A DNA stretch of 64,000 nucleotides from Cupriavidus sp. P-10 (GTDB taxonomy: Bacteria; Pseudomonadota; Gammaproteobacteria; Burkholderiales; Burkholderiaceae): positions 744,001 through 808,000 of the forward strand of contig NZ_AP025170.1 of assembly GCF_003402535.2 (NCBI RefSeq), in the 5' to 3' direction. Below are positions 41,167 through 49,122 of this stretch, in pieces (within the stretch, counting starts at the first letter, position 1; every line of letters begins with the position of its first letter). The position numbers were made by a program, and so were the translations under genes. The notes below the pieces were generated by a model. That model saw only the letters and a list, made by a program, of their open reading frames with translations. It ran no database searches and was not told where the DNA came from.

Positions 41167-42153
41167 TCACTCCGGTATCGGCGTGCGCACCTTGGCGCCG
41201 CCCGGGAGCGCGCCGTCCAGGCTGACCACCGGCACTTCCAGCCGCTGCGCCAGCGTGGCCGCCAGTTCCTGCGCGGCCTGCGCGAACTGCGCGCGCAGGT
41301 CGTCGGCCAGGCTGGAGCCGGCGCGGTGGCTGGCGCGCAGCATCTGGATCTCGAACGGCAGTTCCGGCGCCACATCATGCAGCGCCACATGGCCGGGATT
41401 GGCGCTGAGCGCGGTGTACTGGTCCAGCAGCGTCAGGCCGAGTCCGGCATCGACCAGCGCCAGCGCCAGCGAGTAGGTCTGCACCTCCAGTGTCGAGCGC
41501 GGCTCGAGCGCGTGCCGCGCCAGCGTCTGGCGTACCAGCAGGCCGAGCGAGCTGTTGTCGTCATAGCCGATGAAGGGGCGATCCATCAGCCGCTGCATCG
41601 GCACCTGGCGGCGGCGCCCCGCGGCGGGCAGCGGCTGGCCGCGCGGCACCGCCAGCAGCATGCGGCCGCTGGCGACCGGTTCGCTCGAAATGGCCTCGTG
41701 GCGCGGCGGCGAGAAGGCGAAACCCAGGTCGATCTGGTTGGCCAGCAGCGCGCCGACGATCTCGTCGGTATGGTGGGTCAGCACCTGCACCTGGGTGTCG
41801 GGGTGGCGCGCGCAGAAGCGCCGCACCGCCGGCACCAGCAGCGGGTTGGCCAGGCTCGGCGTGGCCGCCACGCGCAGGCGCCCGGCACCCTTGTGGCGCA
41901 GGCTTTCCGAGACGCGGCGCACGCGCTCGATCTCGCCGTATAGCCTTTCGACATCGCCGTACAAGGCGTTGGCCTCCGGCGTCGGCTGCAGCCGCCCGCG
42001 CACGCGCTCGAACAGGCGAAAGCCGAGCGAGGCCTCCGCATGCTGCAGCACGCGCGTGACCACCGGCTGCGACACGTGCAGCAGGCGCGCGGCTTCGCTG
42101 ACGGTGCCGGTCAGCATGACCGCGCGGAAGACTTCGATCTGGCGCAGGCGCAT
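41167..42153 (-). CDS. LysR-family transcriptional regulator
   Basis: 328 residues from ATG 42153 (MRLRQIEVFRAVM). The N-terminal winged HTH is typical (GTVSEAARLLHVSQPVVTRV), followed by a periplasmic-binding-like effector domain. It is divergent from dadA across 161 bp, the usual layout for a LysR protein controlling the neighbouring gene, so D-amino-acid oxidation is its likely target. The intergenic region holds a triple 8-bp repeat. Confidence 0.88.
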   Translation of the reverse strand: MRLRQIEVFRAVMLTGTVSEAARLLHVSQPVVTRVLQHAEASLGFRLFERVRGRLQPTPEANALYGDVERLYGEIERVRRVSESLRHKGAGRLRVAATPSLANPLLVPAVRRFCARHPDTQVQVLTHHTDEIVGALLANQIDLGFAFSPPRHEAISSEPVASGRMLLAVPRGQPLPAAGRRRQVPMQRLMDRPFIGYDDNSSLGLLVRQTLARHALEPRSTLEVQTYSLALALVDAGLGLTLLDQYTALSANPGHVALHDVAPELPFEIQMLRASHRAGSSLADDLRAQFAQAAQELAATLAQRLEVPVVSLDGALPGGAKVRTPIPE

Positions 42154-42183
42154 GGGAGCTGGGGCGTCGGGATTGCGGGGGTG

Positions 42184-42207
42184 CGGGAATTCGGGAATTC
42201 GGGAATT
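42184..42207. repeat. Three 8-bp tandem repeats in the LysR-dadA intergenic region
   Basis: cgggaatt repeated three times, 31 bp upstream of the LysR start codon. Spacing of one helical turn minus two bases makes it either a slippage product or a set of binding sites. Confidence 0.85.
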
Positions 42208-42314
42208 CGGCGTACAGGCCATCCATAGCCTGAAGACATATTCTGGCACGTATTCGCATTGGGCAAGCCGGCGCCACTGTTCTACCCTCTGGCATCGGCC
42301 TTTTGATGTGAAGG

Positions 42315-43607
42315 ATGGCAATGCGGGTAGTGATCGTGGGCGCTGGCGTGGTTGGCATGACGACGGCGTGGCGCCTGGCCCAGGACGGGCATGCGGTGAC
42401 GGTGCTGGAGCGGCACCGGGGCCCGGGCGAGGAAACCAGCTTTGCCAATGGCGGGCAGCTCAGCTACAGCTACGTGGCGCCGCTCGCCGGGCCGGGCGTG
42501 ATGGGCAAGGTGCCGGGCTGGCTGCTGCGGCGTGATTCGCCGATGCGCTTCCGCCCGGTGGCCGATCCCGCGCAATGGCGCTGGCTGGCCGCCTTCATGG
42601 GCGCCTGCAATGCCAGCACCAGCGAGGCCACCACGCGCAAGCTGCTGCGCCTGGGTTTCTATTCGCGCGACCAGTTGCAGGCGTTCGTGGCGCAGCATGA
42701 GCATAAGGACAGTGGGTTTGGCTTCGATTTTGCGCGGCGCGGCAAGCTGGTGGTGCACCGCGACCAAGCGGCGTTCGCCTCGGCCTGCCGGCTGCTGGAT
42801 TACCAGGCCAGCCTGGGTTGCGAGCAGAAGGCACTCGACCGCGATGCCTGCGTCGCGCTGGAGCCGGCCCTGGCCGGCATCCGAAACGAGATTGCGGGCG
42901 CCATCTACACGCCGAGCGAGGAGGTGGGAGATTGCCACCGCTTCTGCGTGTCGCTGGCACGGTTGCTGCAACACGGCGGCGGCCGCACTGGGGTGTCCCT
43001 GCGCTTCGGCACCGTGGTGCAGGGGCTGATGCAGCAGGGCGGGCGCGTGACCGGCGTGCGCACCGACGCTGGCGAGGTGCCGGCGGACGTGGTCGTGGTC
43101 GCGGGCGGCATCGGCAGCGTGCCGCTGCTGCGCCCGCTGGGCGTGCGGCCGATGCTGTGGCCGCTCAAGGGCTATAGCATCACCGTGCCGCTGGCCAGCG
43201 GCACGCGCGCGCCGCATATCAGCGTGACGGATTTCGCCAACAAGATCGTTTACGCGCGGATCGGCAATACATTGCGGGTGGCGGGCATGGCCGACCTGGT
43301 GCGCGGCGGCACCCGCATCGACCCGGAGCGGGTCGGCACGCTGGTGGCGCAGACGCGCGCACTGTTCGACGGCATCGTGCCGGACCTGCCGCTGGCGCAA
43401 TTGCAGCCGTGGGCGGGGCTGCGCCCGGCCACGCCGGACGGGCTGCCGCTGATCGGGCCGTCGCGCGTATCCGGGCTGTGGCTGAACCTGGGCCACGGCG
43501 CGCTGGGATTTACGCTGGCGATGGGCAGCGCCGGCCTGCTGGCCGACCGTCTGGCAGGGCGCCGTCCGGCCCTCGACGCCGCAGATTTCGATGCCGCGCG
43601 CGCGTAG
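42315..43607 (+). CDS. dadA: D-amino-acid dehydrogenase, DadA type
   Basis: 430-residue FAD flavoprotein oxidising D-amino acids to 2-oxo acids and ammonia, passing electrons to quinone. Dinucleotide fold GAGVVGMTTAW at the start, then ETSFANGGQLSYSYVAPLAG as in DadA, and the C-terminal GLRPATPDGLPLIGPSRVSG plus NLGHGALGFTLA flavin contacts. ATG 42315 or 42321. It may be controlled by the divergent LysR gene. No alanine racemase (dadX) is adjacent. Other amino-acid oxidases of this fold cannot be excluded. Confidence 0.88.
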   Translation: MAMRVVIVGAGVVGMTTAWRLAQDGHAVTVLERHRGPGEETSFANGGQLSYSYVAPLAGPGVMGKVPGWLLRRDSPMRFRPVADPAQWRWLAAFMGACNASTSEATTRKLLRLGFYSRDQLQAFVAQHEHKDSGFGFDFARRGKLVVHRDQAAFASACRLLDYQASLGCEQKALDRDACVALEPALAGIRNEIAGAIYTPSEEVGDCHRFCVSLARLLQHGGGRTGVSLRFGTVVQGLMQQGGRVTGVRTDAGEVPADVVVVAGGIGSVPLLRPLGVRPMLWPLKGYSITVPLASGTRAPHISVTDFANKIVYARIGNTLRVAGMADLVRGGTRIDPERVGTLVAQTRALFDGIVPDLPLAQLQPWAGLRPATPDGLPLIGPSRVSGLWLNLGHGALGFTLAMGSAGLLADRLAGRRPALDAADFDAARA

Positions 43608-43704
43608 CGCGCGAGCATGCAGCAATGGTTCCTGCAATACCCGTGAGTTCGCATTACCTCGAGGAAGCGAGCCTCAATGACCAAGCCCCTACAAGGAGCG
43701 CGAC

Positions 43705-44625
43705 ATGAAGCCACTGCACACCCGCCTTGCCATCCGTCCTGACGCCCGCCGCATGCTCGCGGCCGCCGCGCTTTTGCTGGCCTCCGGCGTGGCCCACGCC
43801 GCCGACGGCGACACGCTGAAGAAGATCAAGGACAGCGGCGTGATCTCGCTGGGCTACCGCGAATCGTCGATCCCGTTCTCGTACACCGACGGCAAGGAGG
43901 TGATGGGCTACTCGCACGAGATCCTGCTGCAGATCGTCGACAAGGTGAAGAGCGAGCTGAAGATGCCCAGCCTGCAGGTGCGGCTGACGCCGATCACCTC
44001 GCAGAACCGCATCCCGCTGGTGCAGAACGGCACCATCGACATCGAATGCGGCAGCACCACCAATAACCTGGAGCGCCAGAAACAGGTGGCATTCTCCAAC
44101 AGCCTGTTCGTCTACGGCATCAAGATGCTGACGAAGAAGGATTCGGGCGTGAAGGAGTTCGCCGACCTGAAGGACCGCAACGTGGTCACCACCGCCGGCA
44201 CCACCGGCGAGCGCCTGCTGGTCAAGATGAACGGCGAGAAGACCATGAACATGAACCTGATCAGCACCAAGGACCATGGCCAGTCCTTCCTGATCCTGGA
44301 AAGCGGCCGCGCCGCGGCCTTCGTCATGGACGAGCCGCTGCTGTATGGCGAGCGCACCAAGGCCAAGAGCGCCGGCGACTGGGTAGTGGTGGGCGCGCCG
44401 CTGCAGACCGAGAACTACGCCTGCATGTTCCGCAAGGGCGATCCTTCGTTCAAGAAGCTTACCGACGGCGTGATCGCCGACCTGCAGACCAGCGGCCGCG
44501 CGGAGAAGCTCTACAACAAGTGGTTCATGTCGCCGATCCCGCCGCGCAACATCAACATGAACTACCCGCTGTCTGCTGACATGAAGGCGCTGTTCGCGGC
44601 GCCCAATGACAAGGCCTACCAGTAA
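43705..44625 (+). CDS. Glutamate/aspartate ABC transporter binding protein (GltI type)
   Basis: 306 residues with signal peptide ending near AHAAD. Family-3 solute-binding protein with ISLGYRESSIPFSYTDGKEV at the start of the mature domain, GTIDIECGSTTNNLERQK and TTAGTTGERLL. The C-terminus (PIPPRNINMNYPLSADM) is that of GltI/AatJ acidic amino-acid binding proteins. AAGGAG precedes the ATG. Its permease and ATPase genes (gltJKL) are not in the window. It lies 97 bp after dadA. Confidence 0.88.
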   Translation: MKPLHTRLAIRPDARRMLAAAALLLASGVAHAADGDTLKKIKDSGVISLGYRESSIPFSYTDGKEVMGYSHEILLQIVDKVKSELKMPSLQVRLTPITSQNRIPLVQNGTIDIECGSTTNNLERQKQVAFSNSLFVYGIKMLTKKDSGVKEFADLKDRNVVTTAGTTGERLLVKMNGEKTMNMNLISTKDHGQSFLILESGRAAAFVMDEPLLYGERTKAKSAGDWVVVGAPLQTENYACMFRKGDPSFKKLTDGVIADLQTSGRAEKLYNKWFMSPIPPRNINMNYPLSADMKALFAAPNDKAYQ

Positions 44626-44679
44626 CGGGGCAGGGCGTTGCCGCCGTGGAGTATGGGTCGCCCCGGCGGTTATATAGCC

Positions 44680-44694
44680 ATAATGAATCGTTAT
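44680..44694 (+). promoter_or_regulatory. Imperfect palindrome, candidate operator
   Basis: ATAATGAATCGTTAT matches its reverse complement at 12 of 15 bases in an AT-rich patch, about 140 bp upstream of the second amino-acid binding protein gene. The regulator is unknown; a LysR-type or Fur-family site is possible. Confidence 0.4.
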
Positions 44695-44723
44695 TTTGTC
44701 CTCGATAGTGTTTGCGGTAGTGT

Positions 44724-44742
44724 TGAGCCCGATATAGGCTCA
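44724..44742 (+). promoter_or_regulatory. Inverted repeat TGAGCC-N7-GGCTCA
   Basis: 6-bp arms with the 7-base centre cgatata, about 90 bp upstream of the binding-protein ATG. Possible operator. Confidence 0.35.
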
Positions 44743-44831
44743 TAGCAGCACAAGCGGCCGGCAGCTCTCCACGAGAGGCCAGAAGGCGTTGTCTGCCCAC
44801 CTACTGCTTATCCGCATTCACTGGAGAACAT

Positions 44832-45653
44832 ATGCGATCGATTCGTTCTGGCTGGTTCAAGTCGCTGCTGGCGGCCTCGCTGATGGCCGGGGCCGGCCTG
44901 GCTGCCACCGCGGCCCATGCCGCCGACCTGCTCGATACCGTCAAGCAGGCTGGCGTGCTCAAGATCGGCCTGGAGGGCACATACCCGCCGTTCGGCTTCC
45001 GCGGCGCCAAGAACGAGCTGGAAGGGTTTGATGTCGACGTGGCTCGTGCGGTGGCGGGCAAGCTGGGGGTCAAGCCCGAGTTCGTCACCACGGAATGGAG
45101 CGGCATCATCGCCGGCCTGCAGGCGGGCAAGTTCGACGTAATCGTCAACCAGGTCAACGTCACGCCGCAGCGCCAGCAGGTGCTGGACTTTTCCACGCCC
45201 TACGTCTACTCGGATGCGCAACTGATCCAGCGCAAGGACGACAAGCGCCAGTTCAAGTCGCTGGAAGACCTGAAGGGCCACAAGCTCGGCGTCAGCCTGG
45301 GCAGCAATTACAACGAACTGGCCAAGGCGGTGGCGGGCATCGACGTCAAGACTTATCCCGGCGCGCCTGAGTACCTGCGCGACCTGGCTGCACAGCGCGT
45401 CGACGCCGCGCTGAACGACCGGCTGATGGTCGCCTACCTGGTCAAGACCGCCAACCTGCCGCTGCGTCCGGGCGCGATCGTGGCGGGTGCCACCACCCAG
45501 GTGGCCATCCCGTTCCGCAAGGACAACCCCAAGTTCGCGCAGGCCATCAACCATGCGCTGGAAGACCTGGGCAAGGACGGCACGCTTGGCAAGCTGTCGG
45601 TGAAGTGGTTCGGCACCGACGTGACCAAGCCCGCCGGCAAGCCGGTCAAGTAA
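44832..45653 (+). CDS. Polar amino-acid/cystine ABC transporter binding protein
   Basis: 273 residues with signal peptide ending AHAAD. Family-3 binding protein close to the cystine binding proteins FliY/TcyA (GLEGTYPPFGFRGAKNELEG, then GFDVDVARAVAGKLGVKPEF and STPYVYSDAQLIQRKD). GGAGAAC precedes the ATG. A 206-bp leader holds two inverted repeats. A strong terminator separates it from the permease gene, so it is probably made in excess over the permease. Confidence 0.87.
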   Translation: MRSIRSGWFKSLLAASLMAGAGLAATAAHAADLLDTVKQAGVLKIGLEGTYPPFGFRGAKNELEGFDVDVARAVAGKLGVKPEFVTTEWSGIIAGLQAGKFDVIVNQVNVTPQRQQVLDFSTPYVYSDAQLIQRKDDKRQFKSLEDLKGHKLGVSLGSNYNELAKAVAGIDVKTYPGAPEYLRDLAAQRVDAALNDRLMVAYLVKTANLPLRPGAIVAGATTQVAIPFRKDNPKFAQAINHALEDLGKDGTLGKLSVKWFGTDVTKPAGKPVK

Positions 45654-45695
45654 GCCGGTCAGGCAAGCCGGCCAGCAAGCACGGCGGTATCATGT

Positions 45696-45739
45696 CGCGG
45701 CGCGGCGGCCTGCATGGCTGCCGCGCCGCGTTGTTTTTT
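45696..45739 (+). terminator. Terminator between binding-protein and permease genes
   Basis: Perfect 11-bp stem (cgcggcgcggc / gccgcgccgcg, 13-base loop) followed by TTGTTTTTT. It lies inside the transporter operon. Confidence 0.8.
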
Positions 45740-45762
45740 ACCATTAGCCCGCCGCCACGCCC

Positions 45763-46422
45763 ATGTCCGCTCTCCAGCTCGTCATCGATTCCCTGCCCGT
45801 GCTGCTGCAGGGCACGCTGCTGACCATCAAGTTCGCACTGTGGTCGATGCTGTTCGGGCTGGTGCTCGGCACCGTGGTCGCGCTGATGGGCATCAGCCAC
45901 AGCCGCACGCTCAAGGCGGCGGCGCGCACCTACGTCAGCATCATGCGCGGCACGCCGCTGCTGGTGCAGATCTTTGTCGTCTACTACGGGCTGCCGGGCA
46001 TCGGCATCGCGCTGGAACCCACGCCGGCCGGCGTGCTGACGCTGAGCCTGAATGTCGGGGCCTACCTGTCGGAAAGCATGCGCGGCGCCATCCTCGGCGT
46101 GGCGCGCGGCCAGTGGCTGGCGGCTTACAGCCTGGGGCTGACGCCAGCGCAGGCGCTGCGCTTCGTGGTGGGCCCGCAGGCGCTGCGGCTGGCGGTGCCG
46201 AGCCTGTCGAACAGCCTGATCAGCCTGATCAAGGATACGTCGCTGGTGTCGGTGATTACCGTGACCGAGTTGTTGCGCACCGCGCAGGAGGTGATCGCGG
46301 CGACGTACCAGCCGTTGCCGCTGTACCTGGCGGTGGCAGCGATCTACTGGGTGTTGAGCACGGGGTTGTCAGGGCTGCAGCATATGCTGGAGCGCAAGCT
46401 GTCGCTGCCGGGCAGGCACTGA
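45763..46422 (+). CDS. Amino-acid ABC transporter permease (HisM/TcyB type)
   Basis: 219 residues, five helices. QGTLLTIKFALWSMLFGLVLG at the N-terminus, the MRGTPLLVQIFVVYYGLPGIG motif, and the EAA loop AYSLGLTPAQALRFVVGPQA are diagnostic of polar amino-acid permeases that dimerise. It pairs with the preceding binding protein. No ATP-binding gene follows: the next gene is on the other strand. The ATPase must be shared or encoded elsewhere. Confidence 0.9.
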   Translation: MSALQLVIDSLPVLLQGTLLTIKFALWSMLFGLVLGTVVALMGISHSRTLKAAARTYVSIMRGTPLLVQIFVVYYGLPGIGIALEPTPAGVLTLSLNVGAYLSESMRGAILGVARGQWLAAYSLGLTPAQALRFVVGPQALRLAVPSLSNSLISLIKDTSLVSVITVTELLRTAQEVIAATYQPLPLYLAVAAIYWVLSTGLSGLQHMLERKLSLPGRH

Positions 46423-46442
46423 GCCACACCGCTGCCAAAGCA

Positions 46443-46477
46443 AAAGAGCCAGCTCTGGAGAGCTGGCTCTTTTTTTG
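46443..46477. terminator. Bidirectional terminator between permease and second cyanophycin synthetase
   Basis: Perfect 12-bp arms (agagccagctct / agagctggctct) flanked by A4 and T8. Strong on the plus strand, usable on the minus strand. Confidence 0.9.
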
Positions 46478-46509
46478 CCGGCGATGCGGGCCGTCGCCGG
46501 CCCGCACGC

Positions 46510-49080
46510 TCAGCCCTGCGCGATGCGCCCGGCGATATGCCCCAGCGCCTCTTCCACCTGGTCCACCAGGATCAGGCACAGGTCGCCCGACTTCAGGTGC
46601 GACAACGCGGTATCGATCGCCACGAATTCCCCGCGGATTTCCTCGACCTGGCTGGTGCGCTGCGCGCCTTGCAGGCCCTCGCGCAGCAGCGCCAGCACCT
46701 CGCCATCGGCACGCCCGCGCTGGCACTGGTCCTGGTACAGCACCACTTCGTCGAACACACCGCCCAGGATCTGCGTCTGGCGGCGGATGTCCTCGTCGCG
46801 GCGATCTCCCGCACCGCTGATCACGACCACGCGGCGGCCGGCCGGCATGGTTTCGACCGCGTTGCACAGCGCCTGGATCGCGTCCGGGTTGTGGCCGTAG
46901 TCGGCGATCAGCATGGCGCCCTTGTAGTCAAACACGTTGAAGCGGCCCGGAGCTGTCGCGGCGTCGTTGACAAAGGTGGCCAGGCCGCGGCGGATGACGG
47001 TCCAGTCGATGCCCAGCGCCCAGGCCGCGGCGATCGACGACATCGCGTTCTCGACCTGGAAGCCGATGGTGCCGTTGCGCGTCAGCGGGATCTCCGCCAG
47101 CGCGATGCGCACCTGGGTATCGCCCTCCGACGCCACGATCTCGGCGCCGTCGACAAAGACCACGCGCTTGCCTTGCGCGCGATGCGTGGCCATCGCCGGC
47201 TGGTTGGGATCGTGCGCGAAGAAGGTCACGCTGCCGGGACAGGCGTCGGCCATGCGCACCACCATCGGGTCGGCGGCATTGAGCACGGCCATGCCGTGCG
47301 GCGCGACGTTCTGCACGATCACGCTCTTGAGCACGGCCAGGTCTTCCACCGAGTTGATGAACGACAGGCCCAGATGGTCGCCCTCGCCGACATTGGTCAC
47401 CACGGCCACGTCGCAGCGGTCGAAGGCCAGGCCCTCGCGCAGCAGGCCGCCGCGCGCGGTCTCGAACACGGCTGCGTCCACGTCGGGGTGCAGCAGCACG
47501 TTGCGCGCGCTGCGCGGGCCGCTGCAGTCGCCGGTGTCGATGCGCTCGCCCTGGATGTAGACGCCGTCGGTGCCGGTCATGCCCATGCGCAGGCCGCTGG
47601 TGGCCATGACATGGGTGATCAGGCGCACGGTCGTGGTCTTGCCGTTGGTGCCGGAGACGGCCACCACCGGGATACGGCCATCGTCGCCATCGGAGAACAT
47701 GGTCGAGATGATGGCCTCGCCCACCGCGCGGCCCTTGCCGTAGGAAGGCTGCAGGTGCATGCGCAGGCCCGGCGCGGCGTTGACCTCGACGATGCCGCCG
47801 GCCTGTTCCTCGAACGGCTTGAGCATGGTCTCGCACACCGCGTCGACGCCGGCAATGTCCAGGCCCACCATCTGCGCTGCGGCCACGGCGCGCGCGGCGA
47901 TGTCCGGGTGGACGTCGTCGGTCACGTCGGTGGCGCTGCCGCCGGTGGACAGGTTGGCGTTGTTGCGCAGCACCACGCGCGTGCCCTTGGCCGGCACGGA
48001 ATCGGCGGTCAGGTTCTGCTTGGCCAGGACCGCCAGCGCGATATCGTCAAAGCGGATCTTGGTCAGCGAGGTGGCATGGCCTTCGCCGCGGCGCGGGTCA
48101 CGGTTCACTTCCTCGACCAGCTCGCGCACGGTGTGCACGCCGTCGCCGGTGACTTGCGGCGGGTCGCGGCGCGCGGCCGCCACCAGTTGCTTGCCGACCA
48201 CCAGCAGGCGGAAGTCGTGGCCCGGGATGTAGCGCTCGACGATCACGTCGGAGCTGATGTCCGAGGCGACCTCGTAGGCCGTCATGACTTCCTCGCGGGT
48301 GCGGATGCGCACGGCCACGCCCTTGCCCTGGTTGCCGTCGCGCGGCTTGACCACCACCGCGGCGTCGATTTCCTGCGCGGCGGCCCAGGCTTCCTCGGCG
48401 CTGCGCACCGAGCGGCCCAGCGGCACCGGCACGCCGGCGGCGTGCAGCAGGCTCTTGGTCAGTTCCTTGTCCTGCGCGATCGATTCGGCCACGGCGCTGG
48501 TGCGGTCGGTCTCGGCGGCCTGGATGCGGCGCTGCTTGCTGCCCCAGCCAAACTGCACCATCGAGCCCTGCGTCAGGCGCCGGTAGGGGATGCCGCGCGC
48601 CACGCCGGCGTAGACGATCGAGCCGGTGCTGGGCCCCAGCCGCACGTCTTCGTCCAGGTCGCGCAGACGGTGCAGCGCGTCGGCCAGGTCGAACGGTGTG
48701 TCGTCGCGCGCGGCCAGGCACAGGGCCTCGGCCAGCTCGAACGCCAGCCGGCCGACCTCTTCCTCGCTGTATTGCACGATCACCTGGTAGGTGCCGGGCT
48801 CCACCGTCTGCGCGGTGCGGCTGAAGGTGACCGGGCAGCCGGCCGCGGCCTGCAGGCGCAGCGCCGTCATTTCCAGCACGTGGGCCAGCGACATCTCGCC
48901 CGCTTCCTCGTCCGGGTGTAATGGCCCGACCTCAGGGAATCGGGCGCGCAGCCGGTCTTCAAAGCCGGGCAGGGCCGACAGCATGTCGGCGGTGTCCTGG
49001 CAGGCCACGATGGCTTCAATGGCGGTGTGGCGGCACCACAGGTTCGGGCCCCGCAGGGCCCGGATACGGGAGACTTCCAT
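46510..49080 (-). CDS. cphA': Cyanophycin synthetase, second paralogue (CphA')
   Basis: 856 residues. It makes multi-L-arginyl-poly-L-aspartate from Asp, Arg and ATP. Order of parts: N-terminal domain; ATP-grasp domain (KPRDGNQGKGVAVRIRTREE; EVNAAPGLRMHLQPSYGKGR) that adds Asp; Mur-ligase-like domain with P-loop SGTNGKTTT at 476-484 that adds Arg. The N-domain motif reads S64-x-x-H67-x-x-E70-M71, where the upstream paralogue has W-x-x-H-x-x-E-H. It follows its paralogue by 42 bp and so belongs to one operon. A shorter C-terminus ends GHIAGRIAQG. Two synthetase genes are known from R. eutropha H16. Confidence 0.93.
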   Translation of the reverse strand: MEVSRIRALRGPNLWCRHTAIEAIVACQDTADMLSALPGFEDRLRARFPEVGPLHPDEEAGEMSLAHVLEMTALRLQAAAGCPVTFSRTAQTVEPGTYQVIVQYSEEEVGRLAFELAEALCLAARDDTPFDLADALHRLRDLDEDVRLGPSTGSIVYAGVARGIPYRRLTQGSMVQFGWGSKQRRIQAAETDRTSAVAESIAQDKELTKSLLHAAGVPVPLGRSVRSAEEAWAAAQEIDAAVVVKPRDGNQGKGVAVRIRTREEVMTAYEVASDISSDVIVERYIPGHDFRLLVVGKQLVAAARRDPPQVTGDGVHTVRELVEEVNRDPRRGEGHATSLTKIRFDDIALAVLAKQNLTADSVPAKGTRVVLRNNANLSTGGSATDVTDDVHPDIAARAVAAAQMVGLDIAGVDAVCETMLKPFEEQAGGIVEVNAAPGLRMHLQPSYGKGRAVGEAIISTMFSDGDDGRIPVVAVSGTNGKTTTVRLITHVMATSGLRMGMTGTDGVYIQGERIDTGDCSGPRSARNVLLHPDVDAAVFETARGGLLREGLAFDRCDVAVVTNVGEGDHLGLSFINSVEDLAVLKSVIVQNVAPHGMAVLNAADPMVVRMADACPGSVTFFAHDPNQPAMATHRAQGKRVVFVDGAEIVASEGDTQVRIALAEIPLTRNGTIGFQVENAMSSIAAAWALGIDWTVIRRGLATFVNDAATAPGRFNVFDYKGAMLIADYGHNPDAIQALCNAVETMPAGRRVVVISGAGDRRDEDIRRQTQILGGVFDEVVLYQDQCQRGRADGEVLALLREGLQGAQRTSQVEEIRGEFVAIDTALSHLKSGDLCLILVDQVEEALGHIAGRIAQG

Positions 49081-49122
49081 GGAACGGTTCCGTGTCTTCT
49101 ATGCGCTGTTTCAGGCGCCGCG

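Noticed and set aside
46537..48921. 794-codon frame opposite the second cyanophycin synthetase
   Set aside because: Shadow of strong codon bias; His/Arg-rich with no recognisable domain.
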